A stretch of DNA of 64,000 nucleotides from Methylophaga sp. (GTDB taxonomy: Bacteria; Pseudomonadota; Gammaproteobacteria; Nitrosococcales; Methylophagaceae). The stretch is from the NCBI GenBank assembly GCA_011053005.1, contig DRHW01000019.1:124001-188000 (forward strand), written 5' to 3'. Positions 1 through 7,457 of this stretch are shown in pieces; position 1 is the stretch's first letter, and each line of letters begins with the position of its first letter. The translations under genes and the position numbers were made by a program. The notes under the pieces were generated by a model, which made no database searches, had not been told where the DNA came from, and saw only the letters and a list, made by a program, of their open reading frames with translations.

Positions 1-1883
1 CCTTTTCTACTGTCAATGTTGCGAGTGATAACACGCAACTTGCTCAGCAACGCACGATATTTCAACAAGCTAAAAAAGCATTAGAAACTCAGCAGTTAGC
101 TCAGTTTACATCGCTACGAAATAAACTTAATGACTATCCTTTACAGCCCTATTTAGATTATCTGTATTTACTACATCGACTTAATTCAACCGATAACAGA
201 ACCATTATTCAATTCATACAAAAAAATTCAGGTACGTTTTATGGCGATAGATTACGTAATCGCTGGCTTTCTCAACTAGCAAAGAATAAACAATGGTCGC
301 TATTTTTGAATCATTTACCCGCGTCGACTTCAACATCTCAGCAATGTTTACGTTTAGATGCGCTGATTGCAACAGGTCAAACTCAACAAGCTTTAGCGGA
401 AACAAAGGCGCTGTGGTTAGTCGGTCATTCACAAGATAATAACTGTGATTCTGCTTTTAAATATTGGCAAGCTCGCGGCTTATTGACGAATGATCTTCGT
501 TGGCAGCGGATCCAACTTGCGCTGCATGAAAATCAATTTAATTTGGCTAAGTATTTAGCTAAATCACTCGACAGTCATCATTTAGCTCACACTTGGATCC
601 CACTTTGGGAACAAAGTTATAACGATCCACGTCGCTTATTACAAGGACTTTCGACCAGCTATCTGAAGAAAGACCAGCCTGTGAGCCGCGACATTATTAA
701 ACATGCGATTCAACGCTTATCACGTAAATCTACCGATCAAGCTTATGCTTATTGGCAAGCGATTCAGCCTAAATACAAATTTAGTCAACAAGATCAAAAT
801 AGTATTCGAAGCACTATTGCCAATCGCTCAGCACTAAATCGCGAACAACGCGCATTGGAATTCTTTGGTAATCTTCCTAATGAAGAATGGCGAGTTCGCG
901 CCGCACTTTGGCAACAAGACTGGTTCGCCGTGCAAAAAGCTGTATTCAGCTTAGACAAAGAAGAACAGTTATCGACTCGCTGGCAATATTGGTTAGGTAG
1001 AAGTCAGGCTGAACTAGGCAATAAACTCGCAGCGAAACAAACATTCGAAAATATTATTAATCAACGAGATTATTATTCCTTTTTGGCGTCGGACCAGTTG
1101 GGTAAGCCGTACCACATGAATCACCATCCCATTGTTTTAAAAAAAGCGGAACTTGAAGCATTTTCACAGCGTCCAGCCGTTGCTAGATTACGCGAGTTTT
1201 ACGTGATGGACATGCAGTTAGAGTCACATCGCCAAGCATATGAACTCAAACAATCGATGACCCCGAGAGAATTACAACTACTTGCAACGCTGACGCATCA
1301 GTGGCAATGGCATAATCAAACCATTGCTTTACTGGGTAAAGCGCAATATTGGGATGCCTTGGATTTGCGTTTCCCTGTTCTTTACGACGCTGCAATCATA
1401 CAAGCAGGTAAAACGAATGGTGTAGATCCTTCTTGGTTATTTGGTATAGCTCGTCAAGAAAGTGCTTTTAATCCGCATGCTCATTCCCCTGTTGGTGCAT
1501 CAGGATTAATGCAATTGATGCCAAAAACAGCCACACAAATCGCTAAGGATATTAATCAACCACTAAAATCTCAATCTGAACTTTTAAACCCAACTAGAAA
1601 TATTCAACTGGGCAGTGCATATTTGAGACAGGTCTATGATCAAAACCAACAAAACCCTGTACTAGCGACCGCATCCTATAATGCTGGGCCCTATCGTATT
1701 TCGCGCTGGTTACCCGATAAAGCGATGCCAGCTGATATTTGGATTGAAAATATTCCTTATAATGAAACCCGTGGTTACGCGACCAGTGTTTTGAGTTATG
1801 CGGCTATTTTTGATTACCAACGCAAACAACCCATCATTCCGTTATCGAAACGTATGCCAATGGTCAAACCAAAGACCCCCTAA
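1..1883 (+). CDS. slt: Soluble lytic murein transglycosylase (Slt70-type), 5' end outside window
   Basis: This periplasmic enzyme cleaves the MurNAc-GlcNAc bond of peptidoglycan and leaves 1,6-anhydro ends. The reading frame is open from position 3, so the gene starts before the window and only the N-terminus and signal peptide are missing. About 626 residues are visible, close to the whole of an E. coli Slt70 (645). The N-terminal two thirds is the alpha-helical superhelical U/L region. The C-terminal lysozyme-like domain carries GIARQESAFNP, with the catalytic Glu codon at 1458-1460, followed by GASGLMQLMP and the ATASYNAGP motif. The gene ends in TAA and cca follows after 7 bp, so the two are probably cotranscribed. 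An internal ATG at 306 is not the start, because the family fold continues upstream of it. Confidence 0.93.
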   Translation, partial: FSTVNVASDNTQLAQQRTIFQQAKKALETQQLAQFTSLRNKLNDYPLQPYLDYLYLLHRLNSTDNRTIIQFIQKNSGTFYGDRLRNRWLSQLAKNKQWSLFLNHLPASTSTSQQCLRLDALIATGQTQQALAETKALWLVGHSQDNNCDSAFKYWQARGLLTNDLRWQRIQLALHENQFNLAKYLAKSLDSHHLAHTWIPLWEQSYNDPRRLLQGLSTSYLKKDQPVSRDIIKHAIQRLSRKSTDQAYAYWQAIQPKYKFSQQDQNSIRSTIANRSALNREQRALEFFGNLPNEEWRVRAALWQQDWFAVQKAVFSLDKEEQLSTRWQYWLGRSQAELGNKLAAKQTFENIINQRDYYSFLASDQLGKPYHMNHHPIVLKKAELEAFSQRPAVARLREFYVMDMQLESHRQAYELKQSMTPRELQLLATLTHQWQWHNQTIALLGKAQYWDALDLRFPVLYDAAIIQAGKTNGVDPSWLFGIARQESAFNPHAHSPVGASGLMQLMPKTATQIAKDINQPLKSQSELLNPTRNIQLGSAYLRQVYDQNQQNPVLATASYNAGPYRISRWLPDKAMPADIWIENIPYNETRGYATSVLSYAAIFDYQRKQPIIPLSKRMPMVKPKTP

Positions 1884-1890
1884 AGTAACT

Positions 1891-3114
1891 ATGAAAACAT
1901 ATCTCGTTGGCGGCGCTGTCCGCGATAAATTACTTGGGTTAACAATTAAAGATCGCGACTGGGTGGTGGTAGGCAGTAGTCCACAAGAGATGATGGCCGA
2001 AGGATTTGAACCTGTGGGTAAAGATTTCCCAGTATTTCTTCACCCTAAAACTCATGAAGAATATGCATTAGCTCGCACCGAGCGTAAATCAGCACCCGGT
2101 TATAAAGGTTTTATCGTACATGCCGCGCCGAATGTCACATTAGAAGAAGATTTAGCAAGACGAGATCTCACCATTAATGCCATTGCACAAGCTGAAGATG
2201 GCACTTTAATTGACCCATATAATGGTCAACGCGATCTACAAAATAAAATATTACGCCATGTGTCACCTGCATTTGTTGAAGATCCAGTTCGCGTATTACG
2301 CATTGCCCGTTTTGCCGCACGCTTTGACTTTAAGATTGCTGACGAGACTTTAGTGTTAATTCACCAGATGGTCGCGGCAAAAGAACTTGATTCATTAGTA
2401 CCAGAACGGGTCTGGCAAGAGCTAGAAAAGGCACTCGCCACACCACAACCTTCATTATTTTTTATGGCATTACGCAAAGCAGGTGCTTTGGAAAGTTTGT
2501 TCCCCGAAGTTGATCGTTTATTTGGCGTGCCGCAAGTACCTAAATGGCATCCTGAAGTTGATACTGGTGTGCATGTGATGATGGTGATTGATCAAGCAGC
2601 AAAACTGACTGATGATATTACCGTTCGCTTTGCCGCCTTGTGTCATGACTTAGGCAAAGGCACGACACCTGCCGACATTTTGCCGCAGCATAATGGCCAC
2701 GAAGCGCGTAGCATTCAATTAACTCAAGACTTATGCCAACGTATTCGTGTACCTAAAGACATCGAAACTCTCGCAGTAAAAGTAGCGGAGTATCACACCC
2801 ATCTCCATTTATTATTCGAGCTGAAGCCAGCCACTATTTTAGAAGTTATCGAAGTGTTTGATGGCTTTCGCAGACCAGAGCGCTTTGAACAATATCTGCT
2901 GGCTAGCGAAGCAGATTTTCGCGGTAGACCGGGTTATGAGGATCTTCCTTTACCCGCTATTAACGTTTTCAAACAATGTCTTTTAGCCTGCCAAAAAGTG
3001 ACTGCACAGCCGTTCCTTAATGCAGGAAAACAAGGTCCAGCCATAAGTGAAGCTATTCGTAAACAACGTATTAGGCTAATAAAGCAAATTATGATCGAAG
3101 CAAAAACCAATTGA
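1891..3114 (+). CDS. cca: Multifunctional CCA-adding tRNA nucleotidyltransferase
   Basis: The enzyme adds or repairs the 3' CCA end of tRNAs in the cytoplasm using CTP and ATP. I place the start at ATG 1891, giving MKTYLVGGAVRDKLLG (407 aa, E. coli 412). The frame is open further upstream, but that stretch overlaps slt and has no family similarity. Visible signatures are the nucleotidyltransferase GGAVRD and the RDRDW-like KDRDWVVVG, then RRDLTINAIA and the RVLRIARFAARF motif. A C-terminal HD phosphohydrolase domain has LCHDLGKG around residue 252, which is typical of the bacterial bifunctional gammaproteobacterial form. It follows slt by 7 bp. A good promoter for mch starts just after its stop codon. 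Confidence 0.95.
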   Translation: MKTYLVGGAVRDKLLGLTIKDRDWVVVGSSPQEMMAEGFEPVGKDFPVFLHPKTHEEYALARTERKSAPGYKGFIVHAAPNVTLEEDLARRDLTINAIAQAEDGTLIDPYNGQRDLQNKILRHVSPAFVEDPVRVLRIARFAARFDFKIADETLVLIHQMVAAKELDSLVPERVWQELEKALATPQPSLFFMALRKAGALESLFPEVDRLFGVPQVPKWHPEVDTGVHVMMVIDQAAKLTDDITVRFAALCHDLGKGTTPADILPQHNGHEARSIQLTQDLCQRIRVPKDIETLAVKVAEYHTHLHLLFELKPATILEVIEVFDGFRRPERFEQYLLASEADFRGRPGYEDLPLPAINVFKQCLLACQKVTAQPFLNAGKQGPAISEAIRKQRIRLIKQIMIEAKTN

Positions 3115-3128
3115 AAAGTTTGTCTCGC

Positions 3129-3157
3129 ATTACAGTCCGGTACACATCACGTATAAT
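3129..3157 (+). promoter_or_regulatory. Candidate sigma-70 promoter of mch
   Basis: ATTACA (3129-3134) and a perfect TATAAT (3152-3157) are separated by 17 bp in the gap between cca and mch. Transcription would start about 3164, leaving a short leader with an AGGA ribosome-binding site at 3181-3184, eight bases before the mch ATG. This is pattern matching only. Confidence 0.5.
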
Positions 3158-3192
3158 CCATTATCATTATTCACTAATTTAGGATCATCATC

Positions 3193-4176
3193 ATGAGCGG
3201 CAATATATCTGCTAACTGGACCAGCGTTAATGCTGCCAGCCAACCTTTAGTTGAACGTTTAATTGCCGATGCACAAGCATTGCAACTTGAAGTCAGCACA
3301 CTGAGCAATGGCACGCGCATTGTTGATGCTGGCATTAATTGTGTAGGCGGCTTAGAAGCCGGCCGCTTAATTGGTGAAATCTGCATGGGTGGATTAGGTA
3401 CCGTTACTTTAGGTACAAACAGCGGTTTTGAAAACTGGCCATGGTCAGTTAATGTCCACGCTAAAACGCCCGTTTTAAGTTGTTTAGGTAGTCAATATGC
3501 AGGCTGGAGCTTGTCGCACAAAAGCGAAGCGGGCAAATTTTTCGCTCTGGGTTCAGGTCCAGGTCGTGCTTTAGCGGGCAAAGAAGAAGTCTTAAAAGAA
3601 TTTGGCTATAAAGATGAAGCCACATCAACGTGCATTGTTTTAGAAGTCGATTCTTTTCCACCAATTGAAGTCGCTGAAAAAGTCGCTAAAGATTGTGGCA
3701 TTAAACCAGAAGATTTAACGTTTATTCTCACGCCGACATCAAGCCTTGCTGGTGTCATGCAAATTGCCATTCGTGTACTTGAAGTAGCGATGCATAAAGC
3801 GCATACATTACATTTTCCTATGGACAAAATCATTGATGGTTTTGGTGTAACACCTGTTGCGCCACCGGGTGGCGACTTTATGACAGGCATGGGCCGTACT
3901 AATGATGCGATTCTTTACGGCGGCTTTGTTCACTTGTTTGTTAATGCAACTGATGATGAAGCACGTGACTTAGCTGAAAAAATGCCAAGTAATACATCTT
4001 CTGATTATGGCCGCCCATTTGGTGAAATCTTTAAAGCCTATGAATATGACTTTTTCAAGATTGATCCGATGTTGTTCAGCCCTGCAAAAGTAATTGTGAC
4101 TAATGCAAAAACAGGTAAGAGTTTCACTGCCGGCGAGTTAAATTCAGCATTATTAACAACATCGTTTGGTCTATAA
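3193..4176 (+). CDS. mch: Methenyltetrahydromethanopterin cyclohydrolase
   Basis: Mch hydrolyses 5,10-methenyl-H4MPT to formyl-H4MPT in the cytoplasmic H4MPT-linked formaldehyde oxidation route of methylotrophs. The 327-aa length and the sequence fit the family throughout: an NCVGGLEAGR segment near residue 50, GSGPGRALAGKEE, a TPTSSLAGVMQIA segment, and the VAPPGGDFMTGMGRTNDA region. An AGGA ribosome-binding site lies 8 bp before the ATG. It is the first gene of the C1 block and has its own candidate promoter. A terminator-like hairpin separates it from the next gene, so mch may be transcribed at a higher level than the ligase that follows. The order mch-ATP-grasp-CitG-like-fae matches the orf5/orf7/fae arrangement known in other methylotrophs. 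Confidence 0.96.
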   Translation: MSGNISANWTSVNAASQPLVERLIADAQALQLEVSTLSNGTRIVDAGINCVGGLEAGRLIGEICMGGLGTVTLGTNSGFENWPWSVNVHAKTPVLSCLGSQYAGWSLSHKSEAGKFFALGSGPGRALAGKEEVLKEFGYKDEATSTCIVLEVDSFPPIEVAEKVAKDCGIKPEDLTFILTPTSSLAGVMQIAIRVLEVAMHKAHTLHFPMDKIIDGFGVTPVAPPGGDFMTGMGRTNDAILYGGFVHLFVNATDDEARDLAEKMPSNTSSDYGRPFGEIFKAYEYDFFKIDPMLFSPAKVIVTNAKTGKSFTAGELNSALLTTSFGL

Positions 4177-4184
4177 GTAAATAT

Positions 4185-4217
4185 AAAACGGAGTAGCAAA
4201 TGTTGCTCCGTTTTTTT
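4185..4217 (+). terminator. Rho-independent terminator or attenuator after mch
   Basis: AAAACGGA (4185-4192) and GCAA (4196-4199) pair with TTGC (4203-4206) and TCCGTTTT (4207-4214) around an ATG loop, with a three-base bulge at 4193-4195. A run of T follows the hairpin to 4217. It starts 9 bp after the mch stop and ends 13 bp before the next gene, which has no visible promoter of its own, so partial termination is more likely than a full stop. Confidence 0.7.
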
Positions 4218-4230
4218 AGAAAGTCAGCAC

Positions 4231-5148
4231 ATGTCCTCACCTAAAATCGTCATCTTTAACGACACTCACGGCTGGCACAGCGATCAGTTAGTGAAAGCAC
4301 TACAAAACTTAGGCATAACAGCGGTGCTTGCTGATCTTGCTGATTGCATTATCGATCTCGATCATCCTACCGGCATTATTATTCCAGGCTTTGAAAATGA
4401 ATTGCCCGCTGCTGCTATGGTGCGTGGTATTGCGCCAGGAAGTCTCGAACAAATCACGCTAAGAATGGACGTTTTACACACTTTAGCTGAACTCAATGTA
4501 CCCGTTTTTAACCCTGCCATCGCCATCGAACATACGGTTGATAAAGCGCGCACTTCATTACGATTACATTTAGCAGGACTTAATACGCCTAAAACATGGG
4601 CTTGTGAAAATCCTATTTTAGCGCGAAAAGTAGCAGCCGAACAATTTGAAAAACAACAAACCTTAGTGATAAAACCATTATTTGGCTGCCAAGGTAAAGG
4701 TATCGAAAAAATTACCACTTTAGCTGAGTTCGATAAACTCCAAGTGGTTGGTGATGCCTTTTATATGCAGGAATATGTCTTGCCATCCACACCAGATAAA
4801 TGGCAAGACTGGCGGTTGATGGTGGTAGATGGGCAAGTCTGTGCCGCGATGTCTAGACAATCAGATCACTGGATAACTAACTTTGCTCAAGGCGCGAGCT
4901 GCTTTGCGGCAACAGTAACAGCTGAAATGGAACAACTCGCGATTGCAGCCACAAAAGCAGTTCATGCAGATTATGCTGGCGTAGATCTCATCAGAACAGT
5001 TGATGGCAGTTACACCGTATTAGAAGTCAACAGCGTGCCAGCATGGAAAGGTTTGTATCAAGCAACCCATATCGATGTCGCCGCACATCTTGCACGCGCT
5101 CTTTTTAAACGAATAAGCACGGCAATGCCGATAAGTTATGTGACATGA
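4231..5148 (+). CDS. RimK/MptN-type ATP-grasp ligase of the C1 cofactor cluster (Orf5 type)
   Basis: This 305-aa ATP-grasp ligase belongs to the RimK family. In archaea the related MptN adds an alpha-linked glutamate to tetrahydromethanopterin, and methylotroph clusters carry a homologue usually called Orf5 between mch and orf7. The sequence shows the ATP-binding glycine-rich loop LVIKPLFGCQGKGIEKI near residues 148-164 and the metal-binding C-terminal signature GVDLIRTVDGSYTVLEVNS. Its position after mch and its ATGA overlap with the CitG-like gene suggest one transcript. The exact acceptor (pterin carrier or methylofuran polyglutamate tail) cannot be read from sequence. The ATP-grasp assignment is secure and the glutamate ligase role is inferred from context. 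Confidence 0.85.
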   Translation: MSSPKIVIFNDTHGWHSDQLVKALQNLGITAVLADLADCIIDLDHPTGIIIPGFENELPAAAMVRGIAPGSLEQITLRMDVLHTLAELNVPVFNPAIAIEHTVDKARTSLRLHLAGLNTPKTWACENPILARKVAAEQFEKQQTLVIKPLFGCQGKGIEKITTLAEFDKLQVVGDAFYMQEYVLPSTPDKWQDWRLMVVDGQVCAAMSRQSDHWITNFAQGASCFAATVTAEMEQLAIAATKAVHADYAGVDLIRTVDGSYTVLEVNSVPAWKGLYQATHIDVAAHLARALFKRISTAMPISYVT

Positions 5149-6014
5149 CCCAATTATCTACCGAGACAATCACCAACTGTATTATTTGGGCATGTGAGCA
5201 AGAAGTCGCAGCGCCAAAACCAGGCAATGTAAACTGCTACAGCGATGGTCACAATATGGAAGTGCAAGACTTCATCAAAAGTGCCCGCGCTATCGCTCCT
5301 GTCATGGCAAAAAAAGAATTGGCTGTCGGCGAGCTGATATTACAAGGTATTCAAGCTACCCGCACTGTCGTAGATTGCAATACGAACCTTGGGATCGTCT
5401 TATTATTTGCGCCATTATGTCGCGCGATCCATCGATGCGCAGACTTTCAACAACTTCCTGATGAGCTAGAAAAAGTATTACTCAGCCTCACCGTCGATGA
5501 TGCAAAAGCCTGCTATGAAGCCATCCGTTTAGCAGATGCCGGCGGCCTTGGCAGTAGCGAACAGCAAGATATTCACGCAACTCCCACTATGAACTTATTG
5601 CAAGCGATGAAAATTGCTGAGCAACGTGACGCGATCGCTAAGCAATACGTCACTAATTACAATGACATCTTAAATATTGGACTACCAATATTGACATCTT
5701 CGATAAAATCTGGGGAAAGTGTTGAATGGGCCACCGCTTTCGCGTATCTTAAGCTCTTAGTAGCTGTTCCAGACACATTGATTCGTCGAAAACAATCTTT
5801 GGAACACGCCCTAGAAATAAGTGAAGTAGCAGAAAAGATACTAACCAAAGTAAATGAAAACAACATGTTAAGCTCTTTTGAAGCAGAAATAATTATTTGG
5901 GATAACGAATTAAAGAAGAAAGCAATTAATCCGGGAACCACCGCGGATTTAACCGCAGCGACATTATTAGTCTATGCATTCGGACAATCGCTTTCTTCCC
6001 TCCGCATTTCATAA
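5145..6014 (+). CDS. CitG-like protein of the H4MPT cluster (Orf7 type)
   Basis: The 289-aa protein resembles triphosphoribosyl-dephospho-CoA synthases (CitG/MdcB family): it has APKPGNVNCYSDGHNM near the N-terminus, NTNLGIVLLFAPL near residue 85, and DAGGLGSSEQQD. CitG makes a ribosylated CoA-derived prosthetic group for citrate lyase, but no citrate lyase or malonate decarboxylase genes occur here. Members of this branch sit between the ATP-grasp ligase and fae in many methylotrophs. An analogous ribosyl-transfer step in C1 carrier synthesis is plausible but unproven. The start ATG overlaps the stop of the preceding gene by 4 bp (ATGA), indicating translational coupling. Confidence 0.82.
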   Translation: MTQLSTETITNCIIWACEQEVAAPKPGNVNCYSDGHNMEVQDFIKSARAIAPVMAKKELAVGELILQGIQATRTVVDCNTNLGIVLLFAPLCRAIHRCADFQQLPDELEKVLLSLTVDDAKACYEAIRLADAGGLGSSEQQDIHATPTMNLLQAMKIAEQRDAIAKQYVTNYNDILNIGLPILTSSIKSGESVEWATAFAYLKLLVAVPDTLIRRKQSLEHALEISEVAEKILTKVNENNMLSSFEAEIIIWDNELKKKAINPGTTADLTAATLLVYAFGQSLSSLRIS

Positions 6015-6075
6015 CCTGATGAAAAATATTAAATCGAGTTATGAGCAGGTCATACGTTCCTTTAATACGTATAAG

Positions 6076-6097
6076 CTCAACTTAGTGATAAGTCGAG
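6076..6097. promoter_or_regulatory. Imperfect dyad in the fae upstream region
   Basis: CTC-A-ACTTA-GTGA-TAAGT-C-GAG forms a 9-position inverted repeat with one mismatch around a 4-base centre. It lies 49 bp before the fae ATG, and a TAAAAT hexamer follows at 6100-6105. No T run follows, so it is not a standard terminator for the preceding gene. An operator overlapping a promoter or a leader hairpin are both possible. Confidence 0.35.
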
Positions 6098-6145
6098 TGT
6101 AAAATGGGCCTTTTTAACAAATTTTTTCGAACAGGAATATATAAC

Positions 6146-6664
6146 ATGCCAGTTATCGATCGTGTATTAGTAGGTGAATCTTTAGTAATTGAAGATGGTG
6201 ATTTAGACAACGTAGCACATATTGACTTACTTATGGGCCCTCGTGGTTCAGCTGCAGAAGACGCTTTCTGCCGCACTATGACAGACCAAAAAGCAGGTGT
6301 TAACGGCTTACTAGCTGTAGTTGCACCTAACCTTATGGTTAAACCTGCGACAGTTATGTTCAACAAAGTAACTATCAAAAACATGAAACAAGCAGTTCAA
6401 ATGTTTGGCCCAGCTCAACGCGGTGTTGCGATGGCTGTTGCTGAATGTGTTGAAGACGGCACAATTCCTATGGCTGAAGCTGATGATTGTTTCATCTGTG
6501 TTGGTGTTTTCATTTCACCAACTGCAGACAACGATCAAAAAATTCAAGATTGGAACTACCGTGCAACTAAAGAATCAATCAAACGTGCTGTTGCTCGTGA
6601 ACCAAAAGCAGCTGACGTTGTAGCACAATATAAAACTAGCTCGCATCCTTTTGCTGCAAGCTAA
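6146..6664 (+). CDS. fae: Formaldehyde-activating enzyme
   Basis: Fae catalyses condensation of formaldehyde with tetrahydromethanopterin to methylene-H4MPT, the entry step of the cytoplasmic formaldehyde oxidation path. I start it at ATG 6146 ([14 protein letters not shown], 172 aa), preceded by an AGGA-type site, because this matches the usual length of about 170. An in-frame ATG at 6104 would add 14 unrelated residues. Key family features are [12 protein letters not shown] with the conserved His, [34 protein letters not shown] and the C-terminal HPFAAS. All seven arginine codons are CGT or CGC, a bias expected for one of the most abundant proteins of a methylotroph. A strong terminator follows directly, so fae ends its own transcript. 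Confidence 0.98.
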   Translation: MPVIDRVLVGESLVIEDGDLDNVAHIDLLMGPRGSAAEDAFCRTMTDQKAGVNGLLAVVAPNLMVKPATVMFNKVTIKNMKQAVQMFGPAQRGVAMAVAECVEDGTIPMAEADDCFICVGVFISPTADNDQKIQDWNYRATKESIKRAVAREPKAADVVAQYKTSSHPFAAS

Positions 6665-6689
6665 GTTTTAAAAAAATCGTTTAATCGAT

Positions 6690-6726
6690 ACGCCGTTTTC
6701 TCGCAAGAGTGAACGGCGTTTTTATT
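6690..6726 (+). terminator. Strong terminator after fae
   Basis: ACGCCGTT (6690-6697) pairs perfectly with AACGGCGT (6712-6719). The internal CTC-GCAA-GAG hairpin has a GNRA-type loop. TTTTATTTT follows. It sits between the convergent fae and HisA-like genes. Confidence 0.88.
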
Positions 6727-7434
6727 TTAAGGACATTTAAGCTTCAACTTTTCCACAGTTTGCTTAGTGATCTTGCCATCATGCAGTGCACTCGCCACTA
6801 AGACCTGTTCAATTCCTCGCGATGCTAAATCTATTAAATCCTGTTCAGACCTCACACCGCCAGCCGCAATAATCTCACTATTTAACGCCTTATTCTGTAA
6901 TGTTGATAACAATTCAAAGTCAGGGCCTGACTGACTTCCAATATGATCAATATTCATCGCAATAATCGTTTCTGCCCATAATATTGGTTGTTGTATAAGC
7001 GGTGGCTCACCTAAAAACTGGCCATGCTGAAAATCTAGTGACAAAATACTTTTTTGTCGTACTTCTGGTTCTGATAACCAAGCAATATCAGACAAGGTCT
7101 CACTACCAATCACAGGTTTAATATTCGAAAAATCGACAAAATATTGCCAATTTTCTAGTGAATGAATACCCGCATCTAACAAAAAAGTAATCTGTGGAAA
7201 CTGTTCACCCAAGCTTTTATACAAGGCTGTATTTTGTTGTTGCTCTAAAATAGCATCTAGATCTGCAATATAAATTGTTGAAAAAGCGTGCCAAGCTAAT
7301 AAATCAGCAATCACCGATAGCGGCTCACAATGAGCGCTTAAAACTGACTGTAATACGGGATATTGTGTGCGTATTCCACCGCGTGCATGTACAACCTTTC
7401 CCCCCAGCACATCGATGACAGGTATAATTTCCAC
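6727..7434 (-). CDS. HisA/HisF-like (beta/alpha)8 protein of the C1 cofactor cluster
   Basis: This 235-aa protein has the phosphate-binding TIM-barrel fold of HisA. PVIDVLGGKVVHA opens with the strand-1 Asp, ILSLDFQHG carries a second central Asp, and AAGGVRSEQDL plus VASALHDG look like the phosphate-binding loops. It is shorter and more divergent than housekeeping HisA and is not beside other his genes. A HisA-like subfamily of this kind co-occurs with H4MPT and methanofuran genes in methylotrophs and archaea; its substrate is not established. The start is GTG at 7434 with a GAGGA-type site 6 bases upstream. It is divergent from the next ATP-grasp gene with only 23 bp between start codons. 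Confidence 0.75.
   Translation of the reverse strand: MEIIPVIDVLGGKVVHARGGIRTQYPVLQSVLSAHCEPLSVIADLLAWHAFSTIYIADLDAILEQQQNTALYKSLGEQFPQITFLLDAGIHSLENWQYFVDFSNIKPVIGSETLSDIAWLSEPEVRQKSILSLDFQHGQFLGEPPLIQQPILWAETIIAMNIDHIGSQSGPDFELLSTLQNKALNSEIIAAGGVRSEQDLIDLASRGIEQVLVASALHDGKITKQTVEKLKLKCP
7423..7428 (+). promoter_or_regulatory. Perfect TATAAT hexamer before the mfnD-like gene
   Basis: TATAAT lies 29 bp before the mfnD-like start, inside the first codons of the divergent HisA-like gene. No convincing -35 box is found 16-18 bp upstream (the sequence there is C-rich). It may be the -10 of the 7458-12678 operon, but support is weak. Confidence 0.3.
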
Positions 7435-7457
7435 CTTAATTCCTCAGACTTTATGTA

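Noticed and set aside
306-1883. slt read from the internal ATG at 306
   Set aside because: The frame is open back to position 3 and the protein keeps the Slt fold there, so the gene starts outside the window.
1798-1890. N-terminal extension of cca
   Set aside because: It overlaps slt and shows no family similarity; ATG 1891 fits the family start.
6104-6145. Longer fae start
   Set aside because: Adds 14 unrelated residues; ATG 6146 has a better ribosome-binding site and the expected length.
6727-7434. Housekeeping hisA
   Set aside because: Isolated from his genes, divergent in sequence and placed in a C1 cluster; a HisA-like paralogue is more likely.
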